A DNA stretch of 64,000 nucleotides from assembly GCF_947623445.1 (NCBI RefSeq), contig NC_135243.1, positions 6,326,501 through 6,390,500 of the forward strand. The letters run 5' to 3'. This document shows, piece after piece, positions 10,777 through 23,023 of this stretch. A program made the position numbers and the translations under genes. Every line of letters starts with the position of its first letter. Within the stretch, counting starts at the first letter, position 1. Source of the stretch: Clavelina lepadiformis. Taxonomy: Eukaryota; Chordata; Ascidiacea; Aplousobranchia; Clavelinidae. Below the pieces are notes generated by a model. The model had not been told where the DNA came from and ran no database searches. It saw nothing but the letters and a program-made list of their open reading frames with translations.

Positions 10777-13700
10777 TCATTCAACTTTCGTTTTTCATGG
10801 ACATACCTTCGTGCCAAGCCAGTCTTTTACGGGCAAAGGTATTTTAATCATACTCAACAATTGCTAACATGTCAGTGGTGAGAATACGTGAAACGTTGTA
10901 CAGTAACGGTTGTTTCTTTGTTTAAAACTTAGGCTATATAACGTTTTAACGTAGGTTTAAACGTAGCCTATATGTGTATATTATAGTTAATTGATTGTTA
11001 AAAACGAAAACTACGAAAGCACAAGAAAAAAATTTTGGAAATATAAAAATTTTGCATACAAACCACAATATTTGTGTACAAGGAATATTTTGGAAATGAA
11101 TATATGCCTTGCTTTGATTTATTTGTAGGAAATATAGTGTCACAGATTACAAGGAAATAGAATCATTATAAGCTTCTATGTAAACTTAGATATTTAAAAA
11201 AAATTTCTACCTCAAACATATTTACATTTGACACAGTTTAAACTTTGCGTATTCAGCACTATTGTATTTTCTTTTCAACCACTTTATGTAAATAGTGTCG
11301 AAAATGTTTTATGATGTTCTTTGGTATATGGTGTCGTTCAAATGGATACCTTTGACATGAGAGAATACAGAAATGTAGCATTTATATGACGTAGTGTTGA
11401 GAAATAAAACATAGAAGTCGCGATTCGGGTTTCCTTACGTAAGATCACGTGCTGTGTATCGATGCCTTCTATCTTTTTTGTTAGACACCCATCAAATTTT
11501 ACCTTCCTATTTTACATCATTTATGTCTCGTTATAGCTTCTAATGAATACGGCATATAGCCTCGATAATTGGGTATGTTGTATGACATAGCCTTTTACGG
11601 GTGTAGCAACGTAGTTATGTTAACTAACCGTTACTAAAACATTATCAGAAAGTTGCGATTTATGATTAAACAAGACTTAAAAAATGATTGCGGTACTAAT
11701 GTCTGAACTTTACTGACCTCATCATTAATGGCTGTAAACATATAGCACATATATTATATCCAACATATTATACCTTGAATTTGGCATATGACACGACTGA
11801 ACTTTAGTGAATGACTAAAAGCACATCGTAATAGAAATGAAGCAAGCATCGAAAAGGGCTGAATATCACAAAATTTACTAATACATACTCAATGAGTTAC
11901 CACGTAATCATATTAGCCTTTTTCCATAAATTGATTCTAGAATATTTCATGGCAGTTGAAAAAAGTAAACTAAACTAATGATTGGCTAATAATCACGTTA
12001 TAATCAGCACAGCATTGCACACTGAAATCTAACAATAATGACCCTGCCGAGAACGCCGAGCAGCAATGCACAACAAACAAAGTTAACCACTTGGTGTTGA
12101 CAAAGCGCAATTGAGATTGCATTCTACGCACGGTGAATTTCCTCTCGTCACACGGGTCAAGTACCATGCAGAATCACATTGCATACCCATATCAGAATTA
12201 TGCAGTGACTTTTGGGGCCTCGAAGCACTGCTGCAAAACAGCGATAAACATCCTTCTTCGTATGAGTAAGAAACTATGTTACTGATACAGTTTGTTATCT
12301 GAAATTTTCTAATTGAATAGAAGAAAGCCTTGTATCATGGCATTAACTTGCCGTCATAATTTCTTACTGCTAGAGCGCAGGTTGTATAATTTGTCTCTCT
12401 GAGTTTGGATTTCCAAATTTTGCGTTTCGTGTTTCGGTTTGTCTCGTTTCCTGTAGCATTGTCTCAGTTTTGTTCACTAAAATCAGAAAACAAACACTTC
12501 CACTGGCACAAAATATTTTTGTTTATTCTTTATTATATTCTATTTCTTACTCTAAGATACCAGCAATTGTTTTTAAGATCAGCCCAGGTGGTCGTTTATC
12601 AGTCGCAAGAAAACTGTATAGTAGAATGACTATAAGTTACATAGATATTGCGGCACTTTTCGCCGTGATAAAGGTGTTAGCTTAGTACCCGTTAGAACAT
12701 ACACATAATGCACATACCGTGAACAGTGAACACACACCTGGAAAAAGTTAAAAGAGGACGCAGCCCTTCTATTGCGTGGTGACGATACGGTTATCGGCAA
12801 AGACTATTAAGTAAATAAGCAATCACGTACTCCATGCTGTTCTTAGGGGACACTATAATACGTTAATTATTTCCTGTTCTAGAAAGGCATTTGCACGATA
12901 TACATCTTTCCACAACATCAAAAACAGCTTTCGAATTTGTAAAATAATAATAACGTTGTAACATATTTAGGTCACATCGGGCCGGTACTACGGGATAATC
13001 AAAACCTGTTTTAAAAGTCAAGCAATTGTGACAAAACTAAACCTTATTCGCACGCGATCATAGCGTAATCTGATTCTGTAACCATGTCTATATATAAGAT
13101 TTTGTGCCATTTCCATACATACGAGCGTTTTCCCATTTACTAAATGGACAAGAATTTTTTGGTTGCAATGCTTGATTTTAGGATCATGAACTGCGTATGC
13201 TTAAAATGTTTCTATAGATGTAGAAGTTTAACGTGAATATGAAATACAATCTTGCATTTACGGACGCAAAGTTTCACGTCATAATGTACTGTTGGATATT
13301 TTGACAAATAAAAGGTGTTTCAAATTTGTCCAGGATGAATATCGATGGACAAAAGATACTGTATATAACATAATAACATATAAGCATATTTGATTTCTAT
13401 TGTCATGAATCATTTAACAATTTTTTTAAATAAAGCAAGATTTCTATATAGACTATAGAGCATGATATTAAAACGTTTTTCTATTAGTTGCGCAATCTAA
13501 CTTTAGGATTAGTTTATGAACTTTACTCAATGAAGAATGAGTTTTTCCAATGGACAAGGAAACATTGAAAGCGTTGCTTGGCCTGACATTACGTCCATAT
13601 TGAACGTATCTTTGCATGGATAATGAGTTTTTGCATACCAACTAAGTATCGTGCATACAAATTACTCGAAAACAATCAGGGTAACATACATACATTGATG

Positions 13701-14299
13701 AAAGAATATAAGGTTCATTAAGAGTGGGAACTTCTTTGGCAGCCTCAACCCTCAATGGGAAAAGGGTAAAAAAAATTAAACAGAGTATTGTGCTGCAAAC
13801 GAGGAAATTGGTCAATCAATCAGATTTGCATAAACTTCCACGAAGAGTCGTTGCAAACTGCGCTGCTTCACGTAAAAGAGTTACATTTTGGTTTTAAAAT
13901 TTGTCGGTCATTGGCCCTCTGCACGCTGCCTTCGTTATAGCTTTACTAGATTCCGGGTCGACTAAATAAAATTCATCGGGTGATTTGTAACATTCAAACA
14001 TTTGGTCATTTAAGGTCAGTATTGCTTTTATTACAGTCAACAGACACGCCGAGAGAAATTTTCCATACGTTCTTCCTTGTTCTGTATAACTTAATTTTTT
14101 ACATGGAAAATTGTCAGACGTGTATAGTCTTGGTCTTTTTTCTTATCCAAAATTTTGCTCAATCGAGCAGAGACAAGCGTTATGAAGGGAACTTGTTTGA
14201 AACGTAAATCAAATTAAGATCAATTATTCTCTGTTTTTCTATTACCCTTTAACCATATTCTGAAAACAGTATGTCAACGACTGAGTGCAGCGCTGCGGG
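10777..14299. other. Long non-genic stretch
   Basis: About 3.5 kb of AT-rich sequence. Open stretches are short, with no family resemblance and no consistent splice signals. I see no gene, RNA or clear repeat. Confidence 0.5.
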
Positions 14300-14594
14300 T
14301 TCCACGACAATTAACCGTGGGAAATTGACCGCGAACAAACTCACCGGGGACAACTGACCGGGGGACAACTGACCGTGACGTAAATTTACCTAGAACCAAC
14401 TAATCTTAAATGATATCATCACTTAAACCATATAATTTGAATAAACAACAATGCTAATTTGCGTAAAAAATAAAAATAAAATGCGTAGCGGTTGATTTGT
14501 GTCGCCGGCCAATTTGTTGCCGGTCAGTTGACCACGACCAATTGTCGCCGGTGAATTTGTTCACGGTCAATTGACGTGATCCCAGCGCTGCGGG
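14289..14594. mobile_element. Foldback/MITE-like DNA element with 11-bp flanking repeats
   Basis: The body (14300-14583, 284 bp) has long imperfect inverted ends. The left end contains GACCGCGAACAAACTCACCG and the right end, read in reverse, GACCGTGAACAAATTCACCG. The left arm has an extra internal unit of about 14 bp. The 11-bp sequence AGCGCTGCGGG lies directly on both sides (14289-14299 and 14584-14594), as expected of a target duplication. An 11-bp duplication with long inverted ends would suit a Mutator-like non-autonomous element, but the superfamily is not certain. There is no coding capacity. Confidence 0.7.
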
Positions 14595-15242
14595 CCACCG
14601 GGCGCCCACCCCGAACAAGAGCACTGAAGTCAGAAAATTTGTCGTTTTCTAAGAGAATTTAGTTGACTAAAATCTTCATTTACTTCGTAAAGCATGTTTT
14701 TTCCGGCTTTGTGCTATTCTTCCTGCTTAAGTTTCAGCTTGATGTAAATATTTTCCTTAGTGGTTACTTTGCCATTAATTTGCATAATATTTACATACAT
14801 TGTTCTAAACAATAGATGTATCGCAGTATGGTGGGTTATTTAAGTTTCCCAATACCAAAACTTCCTCATCTTATAATAGCATTAAAATCATGAAAATTGC
14901 ATAGGAACAAATGAAATTAATTTACATATTTTGCTACTTCTTTTAAAATCTTTACCCTTTAAAAAGAGAGTTTTACGGCAATCTACTTATTGTTGGACGG
15001 ATTGAAAAATCGTTGCCTCGTCCCTGGAAAGAAACCACAAAATAGTGCATATACTGTTTAAGAAGTCTACAAACTGTTGAAGTAAAAGGTATAGTGACGG
15101 TTTTTATTGTACAGATTTTATTATTAAAGTATTTTTCTGATTTCTATCTGCGCTTAAAATTTAAACGTTTTACGATAAAGATGCATGAAATAAATATTAT
15201 CAATTTACAGTATGTTTTATTTTCTGTTGCTTCGCAGAGAAA
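14595..15242. other. Upstream region of cationic peptide gene A
   Basis: No separate gene. A donor-like AAAAG|GTATAG at 15088/15089 could end a non-coding first exon of gene A, with its acceptor at 15236-15237 (TTGCTTCGCAG), 5 nt before the ATG. Confidence 0.4.
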
Positions 15243-15907
15243 ATGAATATCAAGTTATTTGTCTTTCTTCTTGCTATATCATGCTCGGTGATACCAAGTC
15301 ATGCTGGGTGGTGGAGGTACATATTTTTATGTTTATTTTTCTTTTTTTTAACTCAACTTTTATTGAAATAACCGCTTTAGAAAAACCACATGTTACCTTA
15401 TATTTGATCATCACTGATTGGCAAAGTTTTTAGGAAAGTTAAGAATTGGGGGTGTCGTCTGCACTGGTCATTGAGAGCAACTTGCGGCGTATTAGGCGAC
15501 GAGCATTTGGAATATCTAGGAAAACTCCGAGAGATGGTGAGCAAGTTCTATCCATTTAAATTACAGCAGCGATGTTAAGCTTTCTGCTCGACGGCAATGT
15601 AAGCCTTTTATATATCACTTGCTGACTAAACAGGACGACGAAGCGTATGAAAAAGCAATGGAAGATGTGGCTGATGAATTGTCCGACCAACTGCCACCAA
15701 AGCAAGTCGTCAATGCCATGAAACACTTGGAGGAACTGCTAGCTAAAGGTGGGCATAAATTTGCAGTAATATTAAGTCAGAAAAGTCAAATTAAACAAGT
15801 TTAACGTTGAAGCAGGGCAGCAGAAGAAGATAATGGGAGACGTGAATGACGAGGACCCTGATTTTTTCAAGCTACTTCGCAATCATGTGGACAATGATGA
15901 TGAATAA
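15243..15907 (+). CDS. Secreted cationic (antimicrobial-type) peptide precursor A
   Basis: Four coding exons: 15243-15316, 15434-15536, 15634-15748 and 15816-15907. Intron phases are 2, 0 and 1, and all junctions are GT-AG. The product has 127 aa: a signal peptide 1-21 ending PSHA, then a basic, Trp-rich segment 22-45 with W23, W24, W30, W36 and two Cys (C32, C42), then an acidic pro-piece. The 115-nt third exon encodes residues 60-97, including DDEAYEKAMEDVADELSDQL; the tail 98-127 is also acidic. Signal, cationic peptide and acidic extension is the known layout of ascidian haemocyte antimicrobial peptides such as styelins and Ci-MAM-A. The N-terminal GWWRK resembles the GWLRK start of styelins, but the rest differs. 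Antimicrobial function is inferred. AATAAA follows near 16110. Confidence 0.8.
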
Positions 15908-17738
15908 AGTGCAGTAGACCGCCAAATTATTAAATTATAAATATTTTACATCATGACGTGGCGGAATAGATGTCCTGTCAATCAAATATTTAATAATTTC
16001 GTGGCGTATTTTGATTTAGTAATTATTTTTCGTCTACTTGTCTATAATGATTGGTCTATGAGAAAATAATCTTTGTGCAAGCATCGTAAAAGTTTTAAAA
16101 AGTCGAATTTAATAAATATTTGAAGTCCAGGCACGCTGTAAACTTTGAAATACGACAAGAAATTTCAAGCAATTAAAAATTAGTTAATCCCAGGTTGTTT
16201 GTAATGTATCTGATTTCTTTTTATAAACAAGGCGGCGACCGACGCAGCTATATACGAACTCACATATGAATTTCACCTGCTACGAAGCATTTCCAGAAAC
16301 ACAAGCAGCTGGTTTCAAAAATTATACAAAACATGATAACAAACAATTTATAGGACGTCATTGTTATGCTACCGTGTATATTTGCAGTATCGTATAGGGC
16401 TAAGGCAATAAGCCATAGGCTTCGCATTATAAATGTTGCCCATGACTATATAGTCAACAGAATAGATTCAAAGAGTTTCTGAAATTTTGCATATAGGGCT
16501 CCGTCAATTTGTACAAACTTTAGAAGTTCTACGAGCAGAAAAAAGTTGAAAACTACCGCATTACTCACTTGCTACTTTTTTCCTGGTCGAATGTGAAGCG
16601 CAGGCCTGATGTAGAGCGAAGTATCACTGCACAAGCACGATTACCTCAAAAGCGGAAGAGTGTCGAAAAATCAAATTACGCCTTTGCAGTCGTTGATGCA
16701 TTTGCATGCATGAACGATTTTTGTTGTTGGTCAACTTATTTAAATTTATTGCCTAGCTATCGTCCAAGGTCACAAGCAGCTTTGTTGCATTGTATGTGTT
16801 TAGTAAGGAAATAAAAAGCACAACAAAAGCATAACACAATGGTTGTATTTAGACTACATTTACGTATATGCAAACTCATGTAAAAGAGGACACAAAATTT
16901 GGGATATGTTATATACATCCACAGCAAAAGTCCATGTTATTTTAATGAAGATGTGTATTTTGAATTAAATGAAATCATTAATTGGTTAAACAAAGCATTG
17001 GCATAAAACAAAATACTGTACTTTGCAACTTACCAAGACATTAACTACAGACATATTTTTGAAGTTACGGATAGTTTAAAGAGGTTTATGAGTTTGAAAA
17101 GGGGGCCAATGACTTAGTTTGTTCTTCTAAACGTTTGCAGTACTCTAAATCTGCCGCATGGTATTCCGAGAGCATGTGAACTATATAGGCCTAAGACTAC
17201 CTCATAACGGAATATGACAGGGTTCACGTATCTGTAGCTCCCGTTACACAGTCCCAAAATCAAAGCGGACTTTTAGCCAAATAAATACACATTCCACTCA
17301 TTTTCACGCCAATTTTTATCTAGATACCACCAGGAACTTTAAAACGTTGGATAATTTCCAGGCCGAAAAACAACATCAACTTAGCTGCACTCTGGTTATT
17401 GAAAACAAGGTTTTAAAGGCATACGAAAGAGTCTAAAAAAATCAGAGAAATCTTAATTTTCTACCAATAATACATCTCCTTCTATAGGGTTTTAAATGGG
17501 ATATTTGTTCTACATTTCTATGTATTAAAAATTGCACTGCTGTTGATAAACATGTTTGTGATTACATTTGCAACATTTTAACGTACTTCCTTATTGTAGC
17601 ATTTGCGTTTTTTGAAAATTGTAGTTTGCAATTTTCTTGCGTATTGCAATTCATAATTTTCGGTTTGAGCGTGTTTTAGCATATCGCTTAAAAGGTCTGC
17701 ATAAGTTACACCATATCGCTTTAAATGTAAAACATTTT
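15908..17738. other. Intergenic between peptide genes A and B
   Basis: The two genes converge across this 1.8 kb. It holds the 3' UTR of gene A and, at about 16505-16560, a worn relative of the repeat end seen near 2555. No gene is recognised. Confidence 0.5.
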
Positions 17739-18647
17739 TTATTCTCGAAAGAGTTTGCACAAAATCTTGGTTAAAATCTGGTCCGGGCTGTCGCTTTTGT
17801 CATCCACTTTACGAAGGACGAAGTCGGCATCCTCATCTTCATCATCACCAAGAAGATCCATCAGTTCAGTATCATCAGACTCCTGGCTTGAATCTTTTAT
17901 CTTTTTGGCTAAGAAATAATTTTGTTCACAATCAGCAGTTTGTATATGTTTGCCAAGGCCTATTGTTGATAATACTGCGTTATCAATTCAATACGTTATG
18001 ACAAATAACTCTAAGTGTTTGTATATACAGTACGTGCGAAATATCGTACTGGCTGACCTTGAACCAAGATCTTTTCAAGTGTTTCAAGGTTATTCTCGAT
18101 TTCCGTCGGGGTGAACTTGTCGGACAAATCATCCGCCAATTCGCGCATCTCTTCGTCGTAAGCCTCCTTGTCCTGTAAGCACATAGTTAAGTGAAAAATA
18201 TGTCGCAATTAATAAAGGAAAAAATCGTCAAACATTGTTCCTGACGTCACTTTACTTCATCATGAAGTCTTCCAAGTTCTTCAAGATCTCCATCGTGGTA
18301 TCTTTGATTGACGTGACAGAACATATTGGCCGGTTGGTTCATGCAGCAACAGCCCTGACTGTGCCCACTAATCTCTCTTCTGTTTCATAGAAAGAAACCG
18401 AATCTATTGTTATCCATGCTCGAATATAGTTAACTAAACATAAATACTATAAAAGTTTGAATCAACTAATAGAATTGTACCTGACGAAATGGTTCGCAGT
18501 GTTATGATATGAGTTTGACCCAGTTCGGCGATGGCTACGTCTACGTCCACTGGAACTCCTTCTACGCCTTCTCCTGATGCCATAGCTCTCTTCAGGTATC
18601 ACCATGCAGGCTATGATCACCAACGCTATTGCCACCTTCCAATTCAT
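17739..18647 (-). CDS. Secreted Arg-rich, Cys-containing peptide precursor B
   Basis: Four coding exons on the reverse strand: 18647-18481, 18379-18256, 18172-18058 and 17908-17739, with the same phases (2, 0, 1) as gene A. The product has 191 aa. Signal peptide 1-23 is followed by six consecutive Arg (25-30), SSSGRRRSHRR, and then a Cys cluster C66-C68 with C77. The acidic pro-piece is encoded by a 115-nt exon (98-135, with ELADDLSDKFTPTEIENNLE). The tail holds SDDTELMDLLGDDEDED and then a second mixed-charge end. The mature region shares nothing with A or C, while the pro-piece is clearly homologous. A 5' UTR exon may end at 18818 (TTT|GTAAGT), with its acceptor 6 nt before the ATG. The polyA signal AATAAA overlaps the stop codon. 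Antimicrobial function is inferred from gene plan and charge. Confidence 0.8.
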
Positions 18648-18818
18648 TTTTTGCTGTAAAACCATAATTTTTATTTGCATTCTCGTTACCGATTGACAAA
18701 CCAACATAAACAACAGTTTCCGACATTTATTACAACATCTGTGTCTAATAACTTTTATATATAGTATAATCACTGTACTGTATATACAATAATTTATTTT
18801 AGAAATTCTATACTTACA

Positions 18819-20579
18819 AACTTGATCCTCGAAGAAATGATTGTTGTATTATTTCTAGTCAAGCGTATTGTATGGGGCTTTCCACTTCGAAACCTCACTG
18901 CTAACTGAGCCATCAGTACGTCATCCGCGCTATTTAAAGACTCTTTTTTGAAAATATGGTAATGAGGGTCTGGGTTATAAACTACAATTTGGTCTTCTCT
19001 CAATTCTTACTTCCTCTTCCTTGTGAATTTTTAGTCTAGTGCAATGTATAAAATGTCATAAGCTTATTAAAAAAAGCTAGTATAATGGTGAAACTCACTA
19101 TAATAAGATTTCAACATAGTTTTAAAACGATTTAGATTATTTGATTAAATTGGTATTTTTACCGTAAATCACGTGGAAAAGTTTGTATTTCTAAACAAAG
19201 TCAATATAATGTTTATTTACTCCTAAATTTTGTTGCTACTTGTCAAAAATACGTCACAATAACTTAATTAAATATTTTTCTGGCAGCGTAGTATTGACAT
19301 CATAGTATTTTTCGGTGGAGTAACTAAAATTTTTAAATTTTATTTAATGCTTGATTTTCATTGTACTTATACGTAACGGCAATAGCTTTTGAGTATCTTT
19401 GTTATATTAAATACGTCTTACAGGTAACTTCATTGCTTTTTGTTTCATATATCTGCCAGTCCTCGAGGTCCAGTTAAAGAATATGCTTGCAAGTATGTCG
19501 TTTGACAGTCCAATAGTCTTATCACCAACTGAAACAACTGGCTTACAATATCAGCCGCTAGGGCGTAATAAGAGGGTTTTGAAACGTAATCATTGTTTCT
19601 TGTTTCCTGCCCACCACGTATATATTTTACCATAAAGTGTAGACATAAGTATTACTGTTGCTGGTTGTGGTCAACATTCAATGCTCTGTTGTTTATTGTT
19701 TACTGTTTGGCGTTGTACAGTGCTGCATAATGTCAATTTCTTATAATGTATACTTTCTGTGCTTTGCGTTAAAATTTCGAGGTTTTGTACGAAAATAAAC
19801 ACACCCGTTAAACAAAAAGAGTTATAAAAAGGCTATTGTCTATATTGAGCTTTGCATTTATCGTTCATAGAACTAGTTTAAGTACTTTTTTTAGAAAATT
19901 GTATCCATTGTTAGTTATAATTATTAATAATATGTTAATTAAGATGCAGATAAGGTCGCAAAATTTTCCACCATTGGGAATTCTGATCCATGCAAATGAT
20001 GCTGGTTTTAATGAATAGTGTTAAACAAAGCGATGAAATATCTATTGTATTTAAAAACATAATTGGTACAGTTGAGCAGCTACTCGCAAAAAATTTAAAA
20101 CTGTAAAAGAGAGAGCCACCGACATCAACCTACATCGCAGACGTCGTCAACTAAGCCAATTCTCAACAGCACAAATTACGAACATTAAAATATGTTACAT
20201 ACAAGATCACAAGTTTGTAATATATATTCAGCGTAAAGTTCCGTAAGCAGAGCATCTTATCTGTTGATGTTTCAGTCAAATAAATAGATGTAAACTTGAA
20301 CCTATACCAAACAAAATGTTTAAATGCATTTTTAATTTGTGTTTTTTCATTGGTTTTGATTTGGTTTTTAAGACGGGGTTTGTTTTTTTGCCATTGTCTG
20401 CACCAAAATTTCAAGCTTTTAATATTCATATTGATTTTTTTTGCATAGAAAGACAACAAGAGAGTATATATAGACTGTTCTAATGCAGCTAAATGTATCT
20501 GTGTGTGCAACGCATAATCAAGTGAGGGTGCTGCAAGAAATGCAAAAAACGTGGCAAACCATGCAAAAAGCTTAGAGTG
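18819..20579. other. Intergenic upstream of peptide gene B
   Basis: The first 150 bp are the probable promoter and 5' UTR exon of gene B on the reverse strand (TTTAAATAG near 18930 could be a TATA-like box). A short string with GCTTGACTAG occurs in this exon and a similar one upstream of gene C. The rest is AT-rich with no gene seen. Confidence 0.4.
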
Positions 20580-20583
20580 AAAG

Positions 20584-20930
20584 TGTAACGATTATTTTCT
20601 CGCTCAGTTAGCCAGGTTTTAATTTCACGCTTACGGTGAACCGCGACACCAATAACTTTGAGTCACTTTCCACTGTGAAACTGAGTAGCGTTATCACGCT
20701 AATAAACCAAACCGACGATCCTCGAAAAGCCACATTTTATTGGTCTCAGCCAGACGCCGACTCAGACTCACCTCTCCTAAAATCGCACAATCTTTATATA
20801 CAACCAGGGTGCCAAAACACGTGATTAAAATAGTTCAACAAACGCGTACACGGTGCTGATTGGTAAAAACGCTCGCTTCAAACGAAAATACGATGATAAG
20901 TAACAACATGTGGGAACAAAGTCCGTGACA
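20584..20930 (-). repeat. LTR (3' LTR of the reverse-strand element)
   Basis: 347 bp, identical by eye to 21893-22239. Contains the block CACGGTGAACCGCGACACCA-like sequence that recurs in the solo LTR at 31047. Confidence 0.9.
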
Positions 20931-21892
20931 CACCCCCCATCCTACATTTGAGACCACCCGGGCGAAACTTTTCCCCTGTCCCAAGGTATGTGAATTAAAT
21001 CACGGTGACTTGTGTGTACGATGCAAGCTAAAAACATAAAAACGACAAAAAGTGCTCTATTACCTAAAAATCCGAGAACTCTAACACGTGTTCGTGCTCC
21101 CCAAAACACTAGTAAAGCGGAACATGTATGCGCTTCATCTGTAACAGGCGTCGACGTTGACTTTTTGAGGGCCCCTTCCGACAGGTAGGTCGCTTGATTG
21201 TTGAGAACTGAAGTAGGCAAGCTCTCATCGGCTTCATTCTGTCCAGCATCGGAAACATCGGTGCGACTGCACTCTCCATCGGTACCGCTGTCATCTTCCT
21301 GGCCCACCCCCAGCAATAAAACTTCTTCAGCTTCTACAGCTTTCTGGGGGTTAGTGATGAAGCTATAAAGATAGTCAAAATCTTTCTCTTCGAAGACGGT
21401 TTCTGGGAGAGACATGACCATTTGTGGATCCCTTAAGCCCTTCATCACGCACAGGAACATTAAATCTTTTCGAAGACGTTCGTTTGCTGGGTAGGCCCTT
21501 CTACCCAGAGTGTTTACTGTCTTTACAGTCACATGCAGACTCGTCTTGTAGTTGTCGTCTGTTAAAGAAAGATTTCCGCATTCTGTACAGAGCTTCTCGA
21601 TAGTCGACAATCAACTCGAATTGATAAACAACGTCTACTAAAGACATCTCGGCAACAGGTAAGTAACTTAACCTTTGGAGAAACATTTCTTGAATCGAAG
21701 CCAAGAAAAACGGTTTCTTCGCTTCGTCGGAAAGCTTGGTTAGACGACAATAGGAGTGGAACAAATACAGAAATCGTCGTAAGTCGTCTCCCGCTTTATA
21801 GAACGGCCGTGGAAGGAAGAAGATCGGATCCATAACATTCACACGACTGCTAACCCTGTTGGCGGTTGTGAAATCCTGGCGCGCTCGCCAAT

Positions 21893-22239
21893 TGTAACGA
21901 TTATTTTCTCGCTCAGTTAGCCAGGTTTTAATTTCACGCTTACGGTGAACCGCGACACCAATAACTTTGAGTCACTTTCCACTGTGAAACTGAGTAGCGT
22001 TATCACGCTAATAAACCAAACCGACGATCCTCGAAAAGCCACATTTTATTGGTCTCAGCCAGACGCCGACTCAGACTCACCTCTCCTAAAATCGCACAAT
22101 CTTTATATACAACCAGGGTGCCAAAACACGTGATTAAAATAGTTCAACAAACGCGTACACGGTGCTGATTGGTAAAAACGCTCGCTTCAAACGAAAATAC
22201 GATGATAAGTAACAACATGTGGGAACAAAGTCCGTGACA
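21893..22239 (-). repeat. LTR (5' LTR of the reverse-strand element)
   Basis: 347 bp partner of 20584-20930. It is followed on the right by AAAG, the same four bases that precede the left LTR. Confidence 0.9.
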
Positions 22240-22243
22240 AAAG

Positions 22244-22629
22244 CAGAATTGGAAACATAAGTAGGCTATTTCTGCCATGGCAAAAAATGTTTTAGTGGGC
22301 TGTTTGCATTTCGTTTTGCGGTTGTTTCCCTAATGAAAGATTTGATGTAAATGTATATGGAAATATGCTCTTCATGGATCTCTGCTCTGAACGTTGATTC
22401 ACCGCTTAAAATCTGCAATTACAACAACTGCGGAAGCTGCCCATGTGACGAACTTTGTTCCTCACGAAACTTATCATTCATTAATTTGTTGTGTGTTTGA
22501 AGCGTTTTATCACTTAGCTACTTTTAAACGTTTGTTCTTATTTGTTTTATCACTGTATCTGACACTCATGGACAACATTTGAAACGTTTTCTGTTGACAG
22601 AAACTGTGTTTTTTCCTGTATAGCTTGGT
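22244..22629. other. Intergenic
   Basis: Nothing recognised in this stretch. Confidence 0.5.
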
Positions 22630-22765
22630 TTCAGATATCATTTGACTTGAGACTTGACTTGTCTCAAGTCTTATACACCAAAAGACTCGACTTGAATCAA
22701 GTCACTTCATTGATAAAACTCAAATTGGCTTGAGTCTGCAAAGAGGAATGACTTGACTTGCGACT
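22630..22765. repeat. CTTGACTT-rich degenerate repeat
   Basis: Dense, imperfect runs of ACTTGACTTG and its complement CAAGTC, in both orientations, directly beside the transposase remnant. It is probably the terminal or subterminal part of a worn DNA transposon. Confidence 0.5.
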
Positions 22766-22892
22766 GGAGGTTGATGACGCGGCAACGACTCTGGTTGGAG
22801 TTAACGTACAGGCATACCTTCTGCTTGATCATGGTCCACAAATGCTCGATCGAGTTCAGGTCTGGAGAATCATCTGGCCAATTCAGTACATA
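22760..22892 (-). pseudogene. Tc1/mariner transposase C-terminal fragment
   Basis: Reverse-strand reading gives WPDDSPDLNSIEHLWTMIKQ, the hallmark C-terminal block of Tc1-like transposases (consensus WPxxSPDLNPIEHLW). Its Glu is the third catalytic acid of the DDE triad. Only about 45 codons are recognisable and the N-terminal and first two catalytic Asp regions are absent nearby, so this is a truncated plain DNA-transposon relic. Confidence 0.8.
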
Positions 22893-23023
22893 CAGTAGAC
22901 GTGTTTAATTCTTAACTGTACCGTAACCGCCTTGGTCTTGTTGTTCGTTTATATGTGTTACTCAAAGTAAATGGTACTATGACAAGCAACAGAAATTAGA
23001 AACGTAATTGTCAAATAAACGAT

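Larger units (their letters stand above)
20580..22243 (-). mobile_element. LTR retrotransposon, short, gag-like region only
   Basis: Two 347-bp LTRs (20584-20930 and 21893-22239) flank an internal region of under 1 kb. Both LTRs run TG to CA, and the element is flanked by a 4-bp target duplication AAAG. The orientation is reverse: a polypurine tract (GGATGGGGGGTG) abuts the LTR at 20930, and a primer-binding-like TTGGCGAGCGCGCC lies just inside the LTR at 21893. The internal part holds gag-like open sequence and no pol, so it is probably a non-autonomous Ty3/gypsy-like element and looks incomplete. The two LTRs read identically, so the insertion is recent. Confidence 0.88.

Noticed and set aside
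20636-22133. Identical 62-codon forward frames
   Set aside because: They are the same stretch of the two LTRs and not a gene pair.
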